Source: Nocardiopsis halotolerans DSM 44410 (GTDB lineage Bacteria > Actinomycetota > Actinomycetes > Streptosporangiales > Streptosporangiaceae). From it: 33,548 nt of DNA. Of this stretch, positions 7,396 to 14,754 are shown piece after piece. Below the pieces are notes generated by a model. The model was given only the letters and a program-made list of their open reading frames with translations. It was not told where the DNA came from and made no database searches. The DNA lies in NCBI RefSeq assembly GCF_000341065.1, contig NZ_ANAX01000107.1, forward strand, positions 1-33,548, read 5' to 3'. Within the stretch, counting starts at the first letter, position 1. Each line of letters opens with the position of its first letter. Both the position numbers and the translations under genes were made by a program.

Positions 7396-7809
7396 GTGAC
7401 CACCACGGGCGTCCTCGAACCCACCGGACCCAACCGCGCCCTTGGCCGCACCAGTTGGTTGGACCGGGTACTGGCGACCCCCAGTGCCGTCGTCGAGCGC
7501 CACTCCACCGTCCGGGCCCTCGACGGCTACGAGCGCCGCCCCAACCCCCTGAACGCCGAGACACCCGCCGATTTCCTGCTGACCATGCGCCGCTACCTCG
7601 TCTGGGCGGGCGACTGGTCCTACCTGGAGCTGGAGTACCTGTGTGGGGGAGCGGTGCGGGGATCCACCTTCCGTGACGTCCTGGAGGGCACCCAGCTGCC
7701 CAGGTACGTGTTCCTGATGGCCTTCGTGACCGCGTGCGCCGGTGAGGACGCGGGCGAACTCCAGCGCTGGACGACCGCCTGGCGCAGGCTCCGGTCGGCC
7801 GGGTACTGA
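7396..7809 (+). CDS. small helix-turn-helix (XRE-like) protein
   Basis: The 137-aa product ends in a segment (ADFLLTMRRYLVWAGDWSYLE, then STFRDVLEGTQLPRYVFLMAF, then TACAGEDAGELQRWTTAW). This follows the pattern of the actinomycete helix-turn-helix module usually at the N-terminus of large regulators and STAND/WD40 proteins. In those the domain runs MRxLKxxSGLTYRxLE...RSTLxDVLxGxxLPRxExLxAFVxAC. Here the domain stands alone at the C-terminus behind about 55 residues of unrecognised sequence. It is likely a DNA-binding or adaptor protein. The start is GTG 7396 with AAAGGAG 5 bases before it. Its target is not evident. Confidence 0.6.
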   Translation: MTTTGVLEPTGPNRALGRTSWLDRVLATPSAVVERHSTVRALDGYERRPNPLNAETPADFLLTMRRYLVWAGDWSYLELEYLCGGAVRGSTFRDVLEGTQLPRYVFLMAFVTACAGEDAGELQRWTTAWRRLRSAGY

Positions 7810-8095
7810 TTCACTCCCCGGAGGATCCACGGACGCCCCACCGCGGCGCACCAACCCGTGAGGTGACGGACCCATATCCGCTGGCCTGGTGTTGTGTCCT
7901 TTTCCTTCCTCAGTGCCACTCGCACCTTGTTCGTAGTGGTTTGTCCGCCGGATCGCACGCGTTATGGCACACTTCCGACGATTTGTCTCGGCTCGCCCTC
8001 CGGCCAGGGTGGTGGCGAGTCCGCAGCGAGCGCGGCGGGTGCCCGGAAGGAAGGACCCCTCCGTTCACGGCGGAGGCGGCCGAGGGGAAACACCC

Positions 8096-8293
8096 ATGAA
8101 CGTCCGTCGTATCGCGGCCATCGGCGTCGCCGCTCCCGCGTTCGCCCTCCCGACCCCCGTCACCCGAGGGGGAAGAGGCCGTCGACGAAGGCGTTGCGGA
8201 ACTTCCCTGTCGGGTCGAGGTCCCGCATCAGACGAGCGAAGTCCGCGGCGCGCTCGTACATGGCGGCGATGTCCGGCGCGGCCGTCGTGGTGA
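8096..8293 (+). pseudogene. fragment of an exported-protein gene (signal peptide only)
   Basis: An ATG at 8096 has an excellent ribosome site (GAGGGG, 8 bases upstream) and reads MNVRRIAAIGVAAPAFALPT, a plausible start of a signal peptide. After about 22 codons the frame enters arginine-rich sequence antisense to the 3' end of the alditol oxidase gene and has no exported domain. It looks like the 5' end of a gene whose body was lost when the neighbouring minus-strand block came to lie here. The 286 bases before it (7810-8095) hold no other recognisable gene. Confidence 0.35.
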
Positions 8294-9419
8294 GCTTGCC
8301 CCAGTGCGGGCGCGCGCCCAGCGGCAGCAGGCGTTCCTCCACCGCGGCCAGGACCGGTGTCACGGCCGCCAGGTCCTTGACCCAGGTGAAGTGGAAGGCG
8401 ACGCAGTCCCGGCCGTGGGCGGGGCTCAGCCACAGGTCGTCCGCGCGGACCGTCCGCACCTCCGCGGTGTGCAGCACCGGGGCCACCAGGCGCCCGATCC
8501 CGCGGAGGGCGGTGAAGGCGTCCCTCGCGTACTCCCGGGGCACGTACAACTCGGACTGCAACTCCTCACCCGCGCCGCTCGGCTCCAACCCGGGCCGGAA
8601 GTGGGGGAGGCGCTCGTGCCAGGGGCCGACGACGCCCATCTGCTCCGTGCTGGACTCCGTGGACATCCCCGGAACGGGGTGCATCGGCCGCTGCGCCGGT
8701 CGACCGCCGTCCCACCCGGCCCCGGGCCGGTCGGCGCGCTGCTTGAACCACACGACGCCCTCGTCGCGCCAGTCGGTGAACAGACTGACGCTGTAGGCCG
8801 CCCCGAACACGTCGTCGACGTGGTCGGCCGCCTCCTCCAGCGGGACACCGACACGGACTTCCTGGAACATCTCGAACGCGGGCTCGACCTCCAGAGAGAG
8901 CCGGGTGACGATGCCGAGCGCGCCGAGCGCGACCACCACGCCGGGGAAGACCCCGGGATCCGCGTCACGGCTCAGCCAGGACAGGCCGCCGTCGGGGCCG
9001 ACGAGCTGCACCGCGCGGACGGCGGCCGACAGGCAGCGCTGGCCGTCACCGGATCCGTGCGTGCCGGTCGCGCAGGACCCCGCGACCGAGATGTGCGGCA
9101 GTGACGCCAGGTTGGCCAGCGCGAACCCCTCGGCGTCCAGGGCGGTGACCAGCTCGGCGTAGCGCGTACCCGCGGTGACGGTGACGGTCGAGTTCCCCGC
9201 GTCGATCACGGTCTCCTCGGGCAGGCCGTCCAGGCGCACCAGGTCCTGGTCGGAGTCGGCGACGAGGTTGAAGGAGTGCCCGCTGCCGAGGGCGCGGATC
9301 CGTGCGCTGTCACGCACGAGGCGGCGCAGTTCGTCGACGGAACCGGGCCGGTGGACCCGTGGACTGCCGAAGGTGACGTTGCCGGCCCAGTTGGTGATCT
9401 GCGAGCGGGGTGCGGACAT
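8160..9419 (-). CDS. aldO: FAD-dependent alditol oxidase (AldO/xylitol oxidase family)
   Basis: The 419-aa protein matches the vanillyl-alcohol-oxidase-fold alditol oxidases end to end from memory. It starts TNWAGNVTFGSPRVHRPGSV. GSGHSF contains H48, the residue to which FAD is covalently attached in Streptomyces AldO. It continues with ASLPHISVAGSCATGTHGSG, AAYSVSLFTDWRDEGV, MHPVPGMSTESSTEQMG and GPWHERLPHFRPG. The substrate-site residues E-x-R (in AEVRTV) and the lysine in ARPHWGK are kept. The enzyme oxidises the terminal hydroxyl of sugar alcohols such as xylitol or sorbitol with O2, releasing hydrogen peroxide. ATG 9419 is preceded by GGAGG at 4 bases. A role in the biosynthetic cluster is possible but not indicated. 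Confidence 0.85.
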   Translation of the reverse strand: MSAPRSQITNWAGNVTFGSPRVHRPGSVDELRRLVRDSARIRALGSGHSFNLVADSDQDLVRLDGLPEETVIDAGNSTVTVTAGTRYAELVTALDAEGFALANLASLPHISVAGSCATGTHGSGDGQRCLSAAVRAVQLVGPDGGLSWLSRDADPGVFPGVVVALGALGIVTRLSLEVEPAFEMFQEVRVGVPLEEAADHVDDVFGAAYSVSLFTDWRDEGVVWFKQRADRPGAGWDGGRPAQRPMHPVPGMSTESSTEQMGVVGPWHERLPHFRPGLEPSGAGEELQSELYVPREYARDAFTALRGIGRLVAPVLHTAEVRTVRADDLWLSPAHGRDCVAFHFTWVKDLAAVTPVLAAVEERLLPLGARPHWGKLTTTAAPDIAAMYERAADFARLMRDLDPTGKFRNAFVDGLFPLG

Positions 9420-9717
9420 GGGCCCTCCGTGGGTGGGGCGGGCGCCGTGCGGTCCCGGTCTCCCCGGGAGCCGCCACGGCAGACGGCACACCGGAGGATA
9501 GCCGGGAGGCTGACGGCCAACGGGCACGGGACCCCCGGTCCACGGCCTCCCGCCCTCCGCGCGAGCGTGCGGGCGCATGCCCGCGCACAGGCACGAGTCC
9601 CACGACGGTCCGGGACCGACGGACATGACGCGGGTCGTCATCCGCGAATCGACCGGTCTGTTCGACGACCGGCTCGCCCTCTCCGCCGCGGACGGGGAGG
9701 GCCGGCGGTCGCCGGAC
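9420..9717. other. intergenic region between alditol oxidase and SDR genes, no gene seen
   Basis: About 300 very GC-rich bases. Both flanking genes read leftwards, so this is the downstream region of the SDR gene and upstream region of the oxidase gene. No clear hairpin with T-run and no clear promoter were found. Confidence 0.45.
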
Positions 9718-10512
9718 TCAGGGAAGGATCGAGTCGACGTAGCCGCCGTCGACGCGCACCGCGCCGCCGGTGGTCGCGGAGGCGAGGGGCGAGGCGAGGT
9801 AGACGACCAGGTTGGCGATCTCCTCGGGTTCGATGAGGCGCTGTAGCAGGGACTGGGGCCGGTGCTCGACCATGAACGCGCGCTGTGCCTCGTCCCAGGG
9901 CAGCTCGTCGCCCACGAGTTCGCGGACGAATCCCTCGACGCCGCCGGTGTGGGTCGGTCCGGCGATGACGGAGTTGACGGTGACACCGGTGCCCGCGGCG
10001 TCCTTGGCGAAGCCGCGGCTGACGGCCAGCAGCGAGGTCTTCGACATGCCGTAGTGGATCATCTCGGCGGGGATGACCACCGCGGAGTCGCTGGTGATGT
10101 TGAGGACGCGGCCCCAGCCCCGTTCCTTCATGCCGGGCAGGTAGGCGCGGATGAGCCGGACGGCGGAGAGGACGTTGACCTCGAAGTAGCGGCGCCACTC
10201 GGCGTCGTCGATCTCCAGCGGGTCCGCGGAGCCGAAGATCCCGAGGTTGTTGACGAGGACGTCGACCGCGGGCGCGGCCTCCAGTACGGCGGCGGCGCCC
10301 TCCTCCGTCGCCAGGTCGCCCACGGCACCGGTGACGTCGTCACGGCCGGAGGCGGCGCGCACGGTACGGACGGCCTCCGTGACGCGCTTCTCGTTCCGGC
10401 CGTTGACGACGACCCGGGCTCCGGCTCGGGCCAGGCCGAGGGCGATGGCGTGTCCGATGCCCTGGGTGGAGCCGGTGACCAGGGCCGTACGGCCGGAGAG
10501 ATCGATCTGCAT
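9718..10512 (-). CDS. SDR-family NAD(P)-dependent oxidoreductase
   Basis: The 264-aa protein is a classical short-chain dehydrogenase. The nucleotide-binding motif TGSTQGIG is at residues 13-20, NNLG at 88-91, and the serine of NITSDS at 141-143. The catalytic pair Y154-x3-K158 is in HYGMSK. The C-terminal strand VRVDGGYVDSILP closes the fold. It resembles FabG-like 3-oxoacyl reductases and generic alcohol dehydrogenases; the substrate is unknown. It lies 57 bases downstream of the methyltransferase gene on the same strand, so the two are probably co-transcribed. It could be a tailoring enzyme for the polyketide, but the context does not force this. Confidence 0.86.
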   Translation of the reverse strand: MQIDLSGRTALVTGSTQGIGHAIALGLARAGARVVVNGRNEKRVTEAVRTVRAASGRDDVTGAVGDLATEEGAAAVLEAAPAVDVLVNNLGIFGSADPLEIDDAEWRRYFEVNVLSAVRLIRAYLPGMKERGWGRVLNITSDSAVVIPAEMIHYGMSKTSLLAVSRGFAKDAAGTGVTVNSVIAGPTHTGGVEGFVRELVGDELPWDEAQRAFMVEHRPQSLLQRLIEPEEIANLVVYLASPLASATTGGAVRVDGGYVDSILP

Positions 10513-10569
10513 GAGGCGTTCCCCTCGTCGGGTTGTCGGGACTGTGGAACGGCACCCGGTGTCCTGGTC

Positions 10570-11337
10570 TCAGCCGCGGACTCCGAGGAACAGTTCCGAG
10601 GTGTAGGCGACGTTCAGCGCTCCGCCTCGTGCGTGCTCCGCGCACAGGTCGCGCACGAGGTCGAGGAAACCCTCGCCCTCCTCGAAGATGGCCCTCTGGA
10701 CCTGGGTCGAGGAAGAGGACATGCGGACGAAGTCGTCCACCCGCACCGAACGGGTCCAGCGCACCATGCGCGTGTCCACCCGGCCGCCGGAGGGCTCGAA
10801 GCCAGCCGCGATCTCCGACCCGATGTCGAAGTCGCGGTACCCGCGGGCGTAACCCGGGCTGTGTTCCTCCAACAGGGACTCGTATGCGTCGAGGAACGCG
10901 CTGGACGCGTGGTCCCGGTTGTTCTGCATGACCGCCAACAGACCCCCTGGTGCCAGAGCCGTGAGACAGGCGGACACATAACGCTTCCGGTCCATCCACT
11001 GGTAAGCCTGTGCGGCGACCACGAGCTGTACCCGCTGGGGGAGTCCCTCCAGGAACTCCTCCGCGCCGCCGACCGTCCACTCGACTTCCGGGAACTTCTT
11101 CCGCCCCCTGTCCACCATGTCCTGGGACACGTCCACCGCGAGATAGCGGGTGGACGCGTCCAGTGCCGGCACCAGCCCCTCAAGGGCGATCCCGGTGCCC
11201 GCGCCGGTGTCGACCGCCGTCACCTCCGCGAAGGACGTGAGCTCCGCCGCGATGGTCGCGAAGAATTCGTCGGGGTACCGGGGGCGGTAAAGGTCGTAGT
11301 CATCGGACAGGCCGTCGAACTTCTGCCGCGCTCTCAC
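10570..11337 (-). CDS. class I SAM-dependent methyltransferase
   Basis: The 255-aa product begins MRARQKFDGLSDDYDLYRPR, typical of small methyltransferases. Motif I, VDTGAGTGI, is at about residues 42-50. An acidic residue at the end of strand 2 (AVDVS) and the motif VVAAQAYQWMD also fit the family. It would transfer a methyl group from S-adenosylmethionine; acceptor atom and substrate are unknown. The start is GTG 11337 with GGAGGG 9 bases upstream. The GTGA at 11337-11334 also holds the stop codon of the small upstream ORF, a stop/start overlap typical of coupled translation. Confidence 0.8.
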   Translation of the reverse strand: MRARQKFDGLSDDYDLYRPRYPDEFFATIAAELTSFAEVTAVDTGAGTGIALEGLVPALDASTRYLAVDVSQDMVDRGRKKFPEVEWTVGGAEEFLEGLPQRVQLVVAAQAYQWMDRKRYVSACLTALAPGGLLAVMQNNRDHASSAFLDAYESLLEEHSPGYARGYRDFDIGSEIAAGFEPSGGRVDTRMVRWTRSVRVDDFVRMSSSSTQVQRAIFEEGEGFLDLVRDLCAEHARGGALNVAYTSELFLGVRG

Positions 11338-11612
11338 GCTCGCGTTCCCTCCCTGTCAGCCGTTGCCGGGTTTCCCCCGGCAAGCACTGAGGAGAGCATC
11401 CCACCCGAGCGCACCATGTCGATCACGAGCTGGGGCACGGGTTCCTCGGCGAGCACGTCCGCGGCGAACGACCGATGCGGGTGCCTGCTCGCATGGACAC
11501 CCACAGCGGCCCGGGTGCGTCCGCCCTCGGCGGCGTGCCCCGGCTCCTGATCGACCAGGACGTCGACCGGGGCCGACGACACGACCGAGGATGTTTCCGA
11601 GTACGCCCTCAT
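11334..11612 (-). CDS. hypothetical protein coupled to the methyltransferase
   Basis: A 92-aa reading starting MRAYSETSSVVSSAPVDVLV ends in a TGA that overlaps the GTG start of the methyltransferase. Composition is balanced (acidic and hydrophobic residues with few arginine runs), unlike the shadow frames nearby. I do not recognise the family; no signal peptide or membrane helix is seen. The upstream frame stays open beyond 11612 for a long way, but that part reads as proline/arginine-rich noise, so the true start is uncertain and this ATG has only a weak GAG before it. Confidence 0.45.
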   Translation of the reverse strand: MRAYSETSSVVSSAPVDVLVDQEPGHAAEGGRTRAAVGVHASRHPHRSFAADVLAEEPVPQLVIDMVRSGGMLSSVLAGGNPATADREGTRA

Positions 11613-11650
11613 GAACTCGTGGGTGTAATCCGCGAAGTTCGGAAAGGAGC

Positions 11651-11677
11651 CCCTGGGGATGAAACGAGTCCCCAGGG
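11651..11677. repeat. perfect 9-bp inverted repeat upstream of the methyltransferase operon
   Basis: CCCTGGGGA and TCCCCAGGG enclose a 9-base loop. It lies about 40 bases upstream of the small ORF start, so it could be a repressor site or a leader hairpin for the minus-strand genes. Confidence 0.5.
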
Positions 11678-12582
11678 TGGAGAGTCGGCAAGTATTCTCA
11701 CCATTGGATACGGGGGTGCCTGGTCCGCTGCTGTTCGAAAACAATTTTCCCTTCGTCCGGGTTCTTGCTTTCCGCGGGGTGCCCAACGGGGGTGCAGGGG
11801 TGAATGTCCGTTTCCGGGGTCTTTGGTTTATCCCGCCCCGCCGCGCCCGTCGCTTTCCGTGACACTGAACAGCAGGTATGCGTGTCGTTCGGTGTCCGGC
11901 GCGCCATGGGCCGGAATTGACCGCAGCCATGTTCAAGGTCAGCTGGGACCCGTCGGCGAATGAGGGGACCGGTGGACATCGAGCGCCGCTGGGGCGTGCG
12001 CGGCTCCTACGGGCGCGTTGGTGGGCGGGCGGCGGACCGGTATCCGCGTTTGGAGGCGTTACGGCGTGGCCCACGGCTGACAACCGACCGGTCCCGGACG
12101 ACCAGGCGGGCGATGGCGCGTACGCCTTCTCCCCGTGTGTGGGTGCGCCGATCTCCCCGCGTTCGCCGAGGGTGGGAATCCGTCGTGTTCTCATGAGTGG
12201 CCCCTGTGGCCTGCGAGGTCGCTACGAGGGTATGGCGCCACCCGGTTCTGGTGGCCAGGCGGCACCGTCGGAGGCCTCAGCGGTGATGGGGGTGCGCTCG
12301 GGAGGACCCGGGCTCCCGGCCTTCTGGTCCGGAGCGCGTCACCGACATCACCGGATACCCCGCACGGGAGGTCGGTGTGCACCGCGTGGTCACGCTGGAT
12401 GTGTGCTCGCTCCGTGCGGTCCTGGTGTGGAAGCGGGTCCCCAACCCACACGGTTGAGTAGTTGGTGGTTGGCGGATGTGACGGACGATGGGAAATTTCA
12501 GCGACTCCGGATATCCTCACAAAGTGGAGCCAGCGTATTTGTGTCGTTTGCCTTCTAGGTGGCTTCTGATGGGATGAAGAAC
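11678..12582. other. long non-coding region upstream of the halogenase
   Basis: About 900 bases with no convincing gene. Frames up to 226 codons are open, but they are low-complexity Pro/Arg/Gly shadows without ribosome sites. Base composition is more AT-rich than the flanking genes, notably around 11690-11790 and 12470-12560. A small inverted repeat GAAAA-CAA-TTTTC lies at 11737-11749. It should hold the promoters of the methyltransferase operon (left) and the halogenase (right), but no clear -35/-10 pair was identified. It marks the probable left edge of the biosynthetic cluster. Confidence 0.5.
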
Positions 12583-14175
12583 ATGACTGATGCGATCAAG
12601 GATATCGTTGTCCTCGGCGGAGGTACGGCCGGGTGGATGTCCGCCTGCTACCTTGCCAAGGCAATGAACGGTACAGCCAGGGTCACCGTTCTCGAAGCTC
12701 CGCAGATCCCGACCCTCGGAGTCGGTGAAGCGACGATTCCCAACCTGCAAACTGCTTTCTTTGACTTCCTGGGAATCGACGAAGACGACTGGATGCGTGA
12801 ATGCAACGCGAGCTATAAGACGGCGATCCGCTTCATCAACTGGAGAACCGGTGGGTCAGGGGAGTCCGGGCCGCGGCAAATGGATTCCGGAGTCGACCAC
12901 TTCTACCACATCTTCGGACTGCTCCCGCATCACGAGGGCATTCCCCTGTCCCACTACTGGGCCCGAAGCTATCTGAACGGGGAGACCAAGGAGCCGTTCG
13001 ACTACTCCTGTTACAAGGAACCGGCCCTCATGGACGCCAAGAAGTCTCCGCGTCTCATGGACGGAACCCGGGTGACGAACTACGCCTGGCACTTCGACGC
13101 CCAGCTCGTCGCGCGTTACCTGACACGTGTGGCGACGGACGGACTCGGCGTCCGCCATGTCCAGGGCCGCATGGTGCGGGCGGACCAGGACGCCGACGGG
13201 TTCATCCAGGCCCTGGTCACGGATTCGGGGGACCGTGTCGAGGGCGATCTGTTCGTCGACTGCTCGGGTTTCCGTGGCCTGCTCATCAACAAGACGCTGG
13301 AAGAGCCCTTCCTCGACATGAGCGACCACCTCCTGTGCGACAGTGCTGTGGCGACACAGGTACCGCATGACGACGAGGCCGAGGGTGTGGAACCCTACAC
13401 CTCATCCATCGCCATGAGCTCGGGGTGGACGTGGAAGATCCCCATGCCGGGCCGGTTCGGCACCGGCTACGTCTACTCCAGCCGCTTCTGTTCGGAGGAC
13501 GAAGCGGTGGATGAGTTCTGCTCCCTCTGGGGGCTGGACCCTCAGGCAACGGACCTGAACAGGATCCGGTTCCGCGTCGGCAGGAACCGCCGTGCCTGGG
13601 TGAAGAACTGCGTCAGCATCGGCGCCGCGTCGTGTTTCGTCGAGCCCCTGGAGTCGACGGGCATCTACTTCGCCTACGCGGCCCTCTACCAACTGGTGAA
13701 GCACTTCCCGGACAAGCGGTTCGACGGTGCCCTCCTCGACTCCTTCAACCGGGAGATCGCCACCATGTTCGACGACACGAGGGACTTCATCCAGGCGCAC
13801 TACTACTACTCGCCGCGCGAGGACACCCCCTTCTGGCGGGCCAACAAGGAGCTCAACCTCAGCGAGGACATCCGGCGTAAGGTGGAGATGTACTCGGCGG
13901 GGCTCGCGATCAACCAGCCGTCCAGTGATGACGCGGGCGTCTACTACGGGGACTTCGAGGAGGAGTTCCGGAACTTCTGGAACAACAGCAACTACTACTG
14001 TGTGCTCGCCGGTCTCGGCAAGGTTCCCGACTCTCCCCTGCCCCGGCTCAGCCACCTCCCCCAGGCGGTGGAGGGCGTCGGCGCGGTCTACGAGAGGATC
14101 GCGGAGGAGCGGCGTCGGCTGCTGGACGAGCTGCCCAGCTGCCACGAGTTCCTCAGGCACCAGCACGGGCGCTGA
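12583..14175 (+). CDS. FAD-dependent tryptophan halogenase, RebH-like (probably tryptophan 7-halogenase)
   Basis: The 530-aa protein follows RebH along its whole length, as far as I can recall that sequence. It has the flavin motif GGGTAGW (12-18), GVGEATIPN (47-55), the catalytic lysine K79 in CNASYK, the WxWxIP motif at 282-287 (WTWKIP), and E357 in [10 protein letters not shown]. Length and numbering of K79 and E357 equal RebH. The enzyme uses FADH2, O2 and chloride to make hypochlorous acid, which K79 passes to the indole ring of tryptophan. Substrate-side stretches such as [20 protein letters not shown] are closer to RebH (7-position) than to Thal (6-position). Position specificity is an inference. 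ATG 12583 matches the RebH start; ATG 12574 and GTG 12559 are in-frame alternatives, with AGGTGG before 12574. The 3' end overlaps the convergent flavin reductase by 23 bases. Confidence 0.93.
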   Translation: MTDAIKDIVVLGGGTAGWMSACYLAKAMNGTARVTVLEAPQIPTLGVGEATIPNLQTAFFDFLGIDEDDWMRECNASYKTAIRFINWRTGGSGESGPRQMDSGVDHFYHIFGLLPHHEGIPLSHYWARSYLNGETKEPFDYSCYKEPALMDAKKSPRLMDGTRVTNYAWHFDAQLVARYLTRVATDGLGVRHVQGRMVRADQDADGFIQALVTDSGDRVEGDLFVDCSGFRGLLINKTLEEPFLDMSDHLLCDSAVATQVPHDDEAEGVEPYTSSIAMSSGWTWKIPMPGRFGTGYVYSSRFCSEDEAVDEFCSLWGLDPQATDLNRIRFRVGRNRRAWVKNCVSIGAASCFVEPLESTGIYFAYAALYQLVKHFPDKRFDGALLDSFNREIATMFDDTRDFIQAHYYYSPREDTPFWRANKELNLSEDIRRKVEMYSAGLAINQPSSDDAGVYYGDFEEEFRNFWNNSNYYCVLAGLGKVPDSPLPRLSHLPQAVEGVGAVYERIAEERRRLLDELPSCHEFLRHQHGR

Positions 14176-14740
14176 CCGGACCGTCCCCGGACGGCCCCGC
14201 GTCGGTGGACGGGGACGGCAACTCGAGGAACCGCCTCATCCCGTACATGAGGGGGGTGTCCTCGGTGAACCTGACATCCCCCACCTCCCCCACGACGATC
14301 CCGTGGTCACCGGTGGTCCAGACGTTCCGTACCGCGCACTCGGCCGTGGCGAACGCGTCATCGACCAGCCAGGGGACGTGCGCTCCCGGGGAGCCCTCCC
14401 ACCTGGCCCGCGAGAAGCGGTCGTGGACGGATCCGGAGAACAGGAGGGCCGTCTCCTTGGCGCGGTGGTGCAGCAGGTTCACGCCGAAGTGGCCGTGTTC
14501 ACGCACGGCCCGCATGGTCCTGCTGTCCGTGCCCAGGCAGACCAGCAGTGTGGGCGGAGCCAGGGAGACGCTGGTCAGCGAGGTGCACGTCATCCCATGC
14601 GGACGGCCCGCGGCGTCAAGGGAGGTGACGACGGAGACCCCCGTGGGGAAGTGGCTCATCATGACGCGCTGACCGTCCTCGAGGTCGGACGCGTCCACCG
14701 TGCCGCGGACGGCGGGGTCTGAGGGGCGGGGAACGGACAT
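14153..14740 (-). CDS. flavin reductase, partner of the halogenase
   Basis: The 195-aa protein belongs to the NAD(P)H:flavin reductase family of two-component oxygenases and halogenases. It has [48 protein letters not shown] and a C-terminal GEVGDVRF. It would reduce FAD with NAD(P)H and supply FADH2 by diffusion to the adjacent tryptophan halogenase, as RebF does for RebH. ATG 14740 has AAGGAG 6 bases upstream. It starts 14 bases after the stop of the LAL regulator gene on the same strand, so regulator and reductase are probably transcribed together, while the halogenase is read from the opposite side. Confidence 0.88.
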   Translation of the reverse strand: MSVPRPSDPAVRGTVDASDLEDGQRVMMSHFPTGVSVVTSLDAAGRPHGMTCTSLTSVSLAPPTLLVCLGTDSRTMRAVREHGHFGVNLLHHRAKETALLFSGSVHDRFSRARWEGSPGAHVPWLVDDAFATAECAVRNVWTTGDHGIVVGEVGDVRFTEDTPLMYGMRRFLELPSPSTDAGPSGDGPVSARAGA

Positions 14741-14754
14741 GCGGGGCTCCTTGC

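Noticed and set aside
9862-11550. 562-codon plus-strand frame
   Set aside because: Antisense to the SDR and methyltransferase genes, which show full catalytic motifs on the minus strand.
11878-12558. 226-codon frame just upstream of the halogenase
   Set aside because: Gly/Pro/Arg-rich, no ribosome site, no recognisable domain; it ends just before the halogenase by chance.
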